Source: Eubacteriales bacterium (GTDB taxonomy: Bacteria; Bacillota; Clostridia; Lachnospirales; Lachnospiraceae). Taken from it: 64,000 nucleotides of DNA. Positions 61,457 to 64,000 of the stretch are shown piece by piece; position 1 is the first letter of the stretch, and every line of letters begins with the position of its first letter. Both the position numbers and the translations under genes were made by a program. The stretch spans positions 1 through 64,000 of the forward strand of contig JAUNPK010000008.1 of the NCBI GenBank assembly GCA_030536855.1. The letters are read 5' to 3'. Under the pieces are notes generated by a model. The model saw nothing but the letters and a program-made list of their open reading frames with translations, had not been told where the DNA came from and ran no database searches.

Positions 61457-62601
61457 ATTTGCAAATTTTCAAGTGCTAGTCTTGATTGCTCTGTTGCACT
61501 TGTACCTGTAATTGTATCGCCGGTTAAGAGAATCTCCTGACTTTTTGAAAGTGCATCCTTAGCCACCTCATTAGCTTGCTTTGCCTTAGCTAATACTGCC
61601 TGGTCATCTGTCTGCATATCATATGTCCAGCTATTTTCTTCAATCCACTTTGAATCATCCACGCTTACTTCTTCTGAAACAAATCCACTAGTTGCCGCAT
61701 GTAAAGCTGCATTTGAAGCTGCTAATGCTTTCTGTCCTGATGGAGCTCCACTAGCTGCCATATTAGCAGCCTTTTCCTGCAATTCCTTTAACTTTTCAAG
61801 ATTTTCCTTAATATCATCAATGTACTTATCAATATCCTCTATAAGCTTTTCCCATTCTTCATCCGACATATCACGCCAGTCTTTTTCCTCTAAATCCTCA
61901 GCAGAAAGCTTACTTTTTTCTATAACAGTATCCTTTAGCATCTGTATTACTTCTGATGCTGTCATAGACTTACCTGTGTGTTGATTTTCTAAAGTTAATG
62001 TTGATTTAGCCAATAAATCATTCCAATTTGTTTTCTTGCTTATGGCCTCTTCATATGATGCATACTCCATTTTCTTACCGAAACCTGATGAAAATGTTTT
62101 TAATGCGTGCCAGCTTCCCCATTTATCATCTACTCCTGTGCCATTAGCATCCGCATACTGACAAAATGCAAACATTTCCACTGCAGTAGCATTATTGGTA
62201 TCAACCTCTGATAGGTTAACATCAATAGTTTCATTCTTGTTATCGCCTAAGCTAATCTTCACTCTCACAATAACGTCATCAGTATCTTTACTGATAATCT
62301 GTGTAGCACTCATTCCATATCCCATATCACCAACCAACAAGAATCCCACACCCAAACTTTTCATCTGAGGTTCATTGGTTTCTCTAATCTCATTAGTGTG
62401 AGCAGAATCCACCTGCCTGTAATACAATTCTTTTGACGATACAGTTTCTTTCTTAGAATAATTACTTTCATAACTATTTATAGAATTACTATCATCATTT
62501 TTTCCATAGCAGTATTCACTAAAACTTTCAGTAGAGCTGCTTGTAGTCTGTTTGTAGTACTTATACCGGATTCCAGTATTGATATGGTTATTTACCTCCA
62601 T
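61426..62601 (-). CDS. Unrecognised charged protein, second of a tandem pair under a SigD-type promoter
   Basis: I do not recognise this 391-residue protein. No signal peptide or membrane segment. The N-terminal 80 residues are rich in Ser, Tyr, Asn and Lys (low complexity). A folded region follows (about 80-200) with KSLGVGFLLVGDMGYGMSA, ATAVEMFAFCQYADANGTG and KWGSWHALKTF. Next come a charged helical segment with likely coiled coil (about 235-290, DEEWEKLIEDIDKYI) and an Ala-rich helical end. The EMFAFCQYADANG block reminds me of a multi-copy family in Lachnospiraceae, which I cannot verify. AAGGAG precedes the ATG. Confidence 0.75.
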   Translation of the reverse strand: MEVNNHINTGIRYKYYKQTTSSSTESFSEYCYGKNDDSNSINSYESNYSKKETVSSKELYYRQVDSAHTNEIRETNEPQMKSLGVGFLLVGDMGYGMSATQIISKDTDDVIVRVKISLGDNKNETIDVNLSEVDTNNATAVEMFAFCQYADANGTGVDDKWGSWHALKTFSSGFGKKMEYASYEEAISKKTNWNDLLAKSTLTLENQHTGKSMTASEVIQMLKDTVIEKSKLSAEDLEEKDWRDMSDEEWEKLIEDIDKYIDDIKENLEKLKELQEKAANMAASGAPSGQKALAASNAALHAATSGFVSEEVSVDDSKWIEENSWTYDMQTDDQAVLAKAKQANEVAKDALSKSQEILLTGDTITGTSATEQSRLALENLQIFYQLMKNKN

Positions 62602-62642
62602 ATTTCTCCTTTCTGTGACCTATCTGTCATTCAAGGCCGCCT

Positions 62643-62664
62643 AGCTCTCCCGAAGGTCCGAGCT
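62643..62664 (-). other. UUCG-capped hairpin in the leader of the 391-residue gene
   Basis: On the minus strand AGCTC pairs with GAGCT, enclosing GGA-CC-UUCG-GG-A, a tetraloop hairpin. A second pair of segments, TGTCATT (62675-62681) and AATGACA (62625-62631), can close an outer stem around it. That outer stem uses bases of the terminator-like stem at 62676-62717, so the two structures exclude each other. Confidence 0.55.
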
Positions 62665-62717
62665 GATAAAATAAAATGACACCTTACCTCAATCATTCCA
62701 TTGAAATAAGATGCCAT
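62665..62717 (-). terminator. Terminator or attenuator between the two tandem genes
   Basis: An 18-bp stem (62676-62693 with 62700-62717), fully paired if G-U wobbles are allowed, with a 6-base loop, followed on the minus strand by TTTTATTTTATC. It would end transcripts of the upstream 326-residue gene. It also lies just after the predicted start of the second promoter, so it is inside the leader of the 391-residue gene and may work as an attenuator. Confidence 0.75.
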
Positions 62718-62730
62718 CCATGTATTATAT

Positions 62731-62757
62731 ATATCGACAAATTTGTTTTTTACTTAA
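62731..62757 (-). promoter_or_regulatory. SigD (sigma-28)-type promoter of the 391-residue gene
   Basis: -10 GTCGATAT (62731-62738) and -35 TTAA (62754-62757) with a 15-base spacer on the minus strand. The sigma-28 consensus is TAAA-N15-GCCGATAT, so the -10 differs at one base while the -35 is imperfect. It overlaps the last bases of the upstream gene. Confidence 0.55.
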
Positions 62758-62758
62758 C

Positions 62759-63739
62759 CTAGAAGTTTAAATCAATCTCAATTCCCTTGATATCCTCGTT
62801 AATCATATGATTATCATTCATAAGTTTTGCTATACTCTTCTGAGCTTCCGCCATATGATCAACACTGCTTGTCTTAGTTGTTGTATCATATTTTAGCTGT
62901 TCAACCTCCATTTGAGCCCCTATAAGCTTTTCTCCATCTTCTTTTCTTTCTTTATTATTTTCTGTGCGTTCAGAAAGTTTTTCTTGCTCTTCTTTAAGCT
63001 TCTCAGCCTTTTCCTTTTCTTCCTCAGATACTTCGTCCAGATGTTCCTTAGCTTCATCCACAAGCATTCCGACTATATCTTTTGTAGCTGCATCAAGTAT
63101 CTGATCCGCAGCATCCTGAGCCTTTTGCATATCCTGTGACTTGATCTGTTCACTCTTTGCCATAGATATAGAAGCTGTCATAGCTATAAGCTTATTCTCC
63201 CCCTTTTCAATTTCTATATCAAGGGCATCCTTCGCGCCATTAAGTGCCAAAGCTTTCTTCTGAAAGTCAGTTAATGGTTTATTTTGAAATTCTTTTAATC
63301 TCTCAATCTCTTCTTCTGTGAATTCATCATAAGAAGCACCAGTCTTATTATCCTGATACTTTTCTAAAAGCTTGTAATCTTTATATTCCTGAGAGTCTTC
63401 ACTAACGCCATATTCCTGGCGCCACATTTCCTTTTCTTTTTCAATATTACCTTTTTTATTTTTAAGTTCTGCAACCTCTTGTGCCTTAGATGTTTTTTCA
63501 TCTTCCATTTCCTGAATACCTTTTTCCATCTTCTCATCACATCCCCACGCGTCTGTGATAAACTTCATAGCTTGTTTTCTGGCACTCATTCTTTTTTCAT
63601 CTATAGCACTCATACCAAGATTAAGATTTCTGGCATCTATAGATATTGCACTCTTATTACATTTTCCAGCCTTTTCAACATTTGTGTTAGTAAAAGGCAA
63701 TGTATTCATATCATTATTGGTATTCATATTAACTAACAT
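62759..63739 (-). CDS. Unrecognised coiled-coil protein, first of a tandem pair under a SigD-type promoter
   Basis: I do not recognise this 326-residue protein. No signal peptide or membrane segment. The N-terminal 50 residues are Asn- and Thr-rich. A long helical, highly charged part follows, with likely coiled coils at about 85-115 (KTSKAQEVAELKNKKGNIEK) and 225-275 (Glu/Lys-rich, EEEKEKAEKLKEEQEKL). The end is IEIDLNF. It contains one conserved-looking AWGCDEKME segment near residue 68. AGGAGGTG lies 7 bases before the ATG. Its promoter fits the flagellar sigma factor, so a role in motility, as regulator, chaperone or secreted structural protein, is possible but unproven. Confidence 0.78.
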   Translation of the reverse strand: MLVNMNTNNDMNTLPFTNTNVEKAGKCNKSAISIDARNLNLGMSAIDEKRMSARKQAMKFITDAWGCDEKMEKGIQEMEDEKTSKAQEVAELKNKKGNIEKEKEMWRQEYGVSEDSQEYKDYKLLEKYQDNKTGASYDEFTEEEIERLKEFQNKPLTDFQKKALALNGAKDALDIEIEKGENKLIAMTASISMAKSEQIKSQDMQKAQDAADQILDAATKDIVGMLVDEAKEHLDEVSEEEKEKAEKLKEEQEKLSERTENNKERKEDGEKLIGAQMEVEQLKYDTTTKTSSVDHMAEAQKSIAKLMNDNHMINEDIKGIEIDLNF

Positions 63740-63805
63740 CTACCAACACCTCCTAAGCCCCAGCAGGCTCCATCTTGCTTTTTAGCTATGATGAATACTT
63801 GGTAT

Positions 63806-63825
63806 GATTGAAATCCTTTTCAATC
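63806..63825 (-). other. Hairpin in the 5' leader of the 326-residue gene
   Basis: A perfect 8-bp stem GATTGAAA/TTTCAATC (63806-63813 with 63818-63825) and a 4-base loop, about 30 bases after the predicted transcription start. A second small stem (AGCC/GGCT near 63756-63769) lies next to the ribosome binding site. Confidence 0.55.
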
Positions 63826-63854
63826 AAAAATATTTGCAAGTTACCTTATCAATT

Positions 63855-63881
63855 TTATCGACAGATTTTTATAAATATTTA
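63855..63881 (-). promoter_or_regulatory. SigD (sigma-28)-type promoter of the 326-residue gene
   Basis: -35 TAAA (63878-63881), a spacer of exactly 15 bases, and -10 GTCGATAA (63855-63862) on the minus strand. The flagellar sigma-28 consensus is TAAA-N15-GCCGATAA, so only one base differs. It lies about 115 bases before the ATG, after a terminator for the preceding gene. Confidence 0.75.
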
Positions 63882-63906
63882 TAGTTTTCAAATTTATAGT
63901 TTTTAT

Positions 63907-63946
63907 AAAAAAAATGAGGTACATATCAAATTCTGTATGTACCCCA
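63907..63946 (-). terminator. Terminator of a gene entering from the right edge
   Basis: An 8-bp stem (63918-63925 with 63936-63943), extended beyond a mismatch by two further pairs, followed on the minus strand by eight T. It shows that a transcription unit coming from beyond 64000 ends here. Confidence 0.8.
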
Positions 63947-63951
63947 TATTT

Positions 63952-64000
63952 CTAATTAATAGTAATTCTTTTTACAATACCCATATATCCTTCTACCAAC
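63952..64000 (-). CDS. Possible 3' end of a gene continuing beyond the window
   Basis: On the minus strand, one frame from the window edge reads LVEGYMGIVKRITIN and stops (TAG, complement of 63952-63954), a few bases before the terminator. A second frame (ending KKNYY) is also open, so the frame choice is uncertain. The product cannot be identified from so few residues. Confidence 0.3.
   Translation of the reverse strand, partial: LVEGYMGIVKRITIN

Noticed and set aside
1-64000. CRISPR arrays, tRNA or rRNA genes, insertion sequences
   Set aside because: No regularly spaced long repeats, cloverleaf-type segments, rRNA cores or transposase genes were recognised on either strand by reading.

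Overview
The window is AT-rich Firmicute chromosome, and the gene content points to a spore-forming, probably flagellated member of Lachnospiraceae (Clostridia). Spore markers are spoIVA and yqfC/yqfD. MinCDE, MreBCD, RodA, PBP2 and SepF indicate a rod with a MinE-type division-site system. Two promoters with the flagellar sigma-28 (SigD) pattern at the right end suggest motility. I see no rRNA, tRNA, insertion sequence, prophage or CRISPR array. No stretch of more than 300 bases lacks a gene.

Left arm, 1-8135, mostly plus strand: rplU-prp-rpmA (L27 carries the N-terminal extension removed by Prp), terminator, then obgE-yhbY-nadD-yqeK-rsfS. lexA lies on the minus strand, divergent from a small LysM membrane protein of the YneA type. 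Their shared intergenic region holds up to five LexA-box-like sites, three of them on an exact 13-bp period. A divergent DEAD-box helicase and a XerS-like tyrosine recombinase follow, the latter preceded by a dif-like 11-6-11 inverted repeat. A perfect 21-bp inverted repeat (8141-8200) ends both converging units.

Middle, 8215-47565, all minus strand. Reading in the direction of transcription from the right: rpsU; yqfC-yqfD-phoH-ybeY-cdd (sporulation, RNA and ribosome maturation); two flavoproteins; proB, an unknown gene, a DUF896 gene, 5-formyl-THF cyclo-ligase and proA; an EAL phosphodiesterase; miaB-mutS-mutL-miaA-ynbB; a shape and division cluster DUF4321-radC-mreB-mreC-mreD-PBP2-minC-minD-minE-rodA-mgsA-HlyD-yggS-sepF; aroB-lspA-rluD; and finally an unknown gene, a cytidylate-kinase-like gene and an L,D-transpeptidase-like protein that has lost its active site.

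Right arm, 47738-64000, minus strand: rpmB, asp23-dak2-recG-small protein-spoIVA, a diguanylate cyclase with apt, deoD with a membrane MutS-like ATPase, and a small membrane protein with alaS. At the far right are two consecutive unrecognised, charged, helix-rich proteins, each behind its own SigD-type promoter. The second has a leader with a strong terminator-like stem that competes with a downstream hairpin. This pair is the best candidate here for an undescribed system. Runners-up are the inactive L,D-transpeptidase, the structured minD leader, the phased repeats upstream of the rpsU promoter, and the large insert in PBP2.
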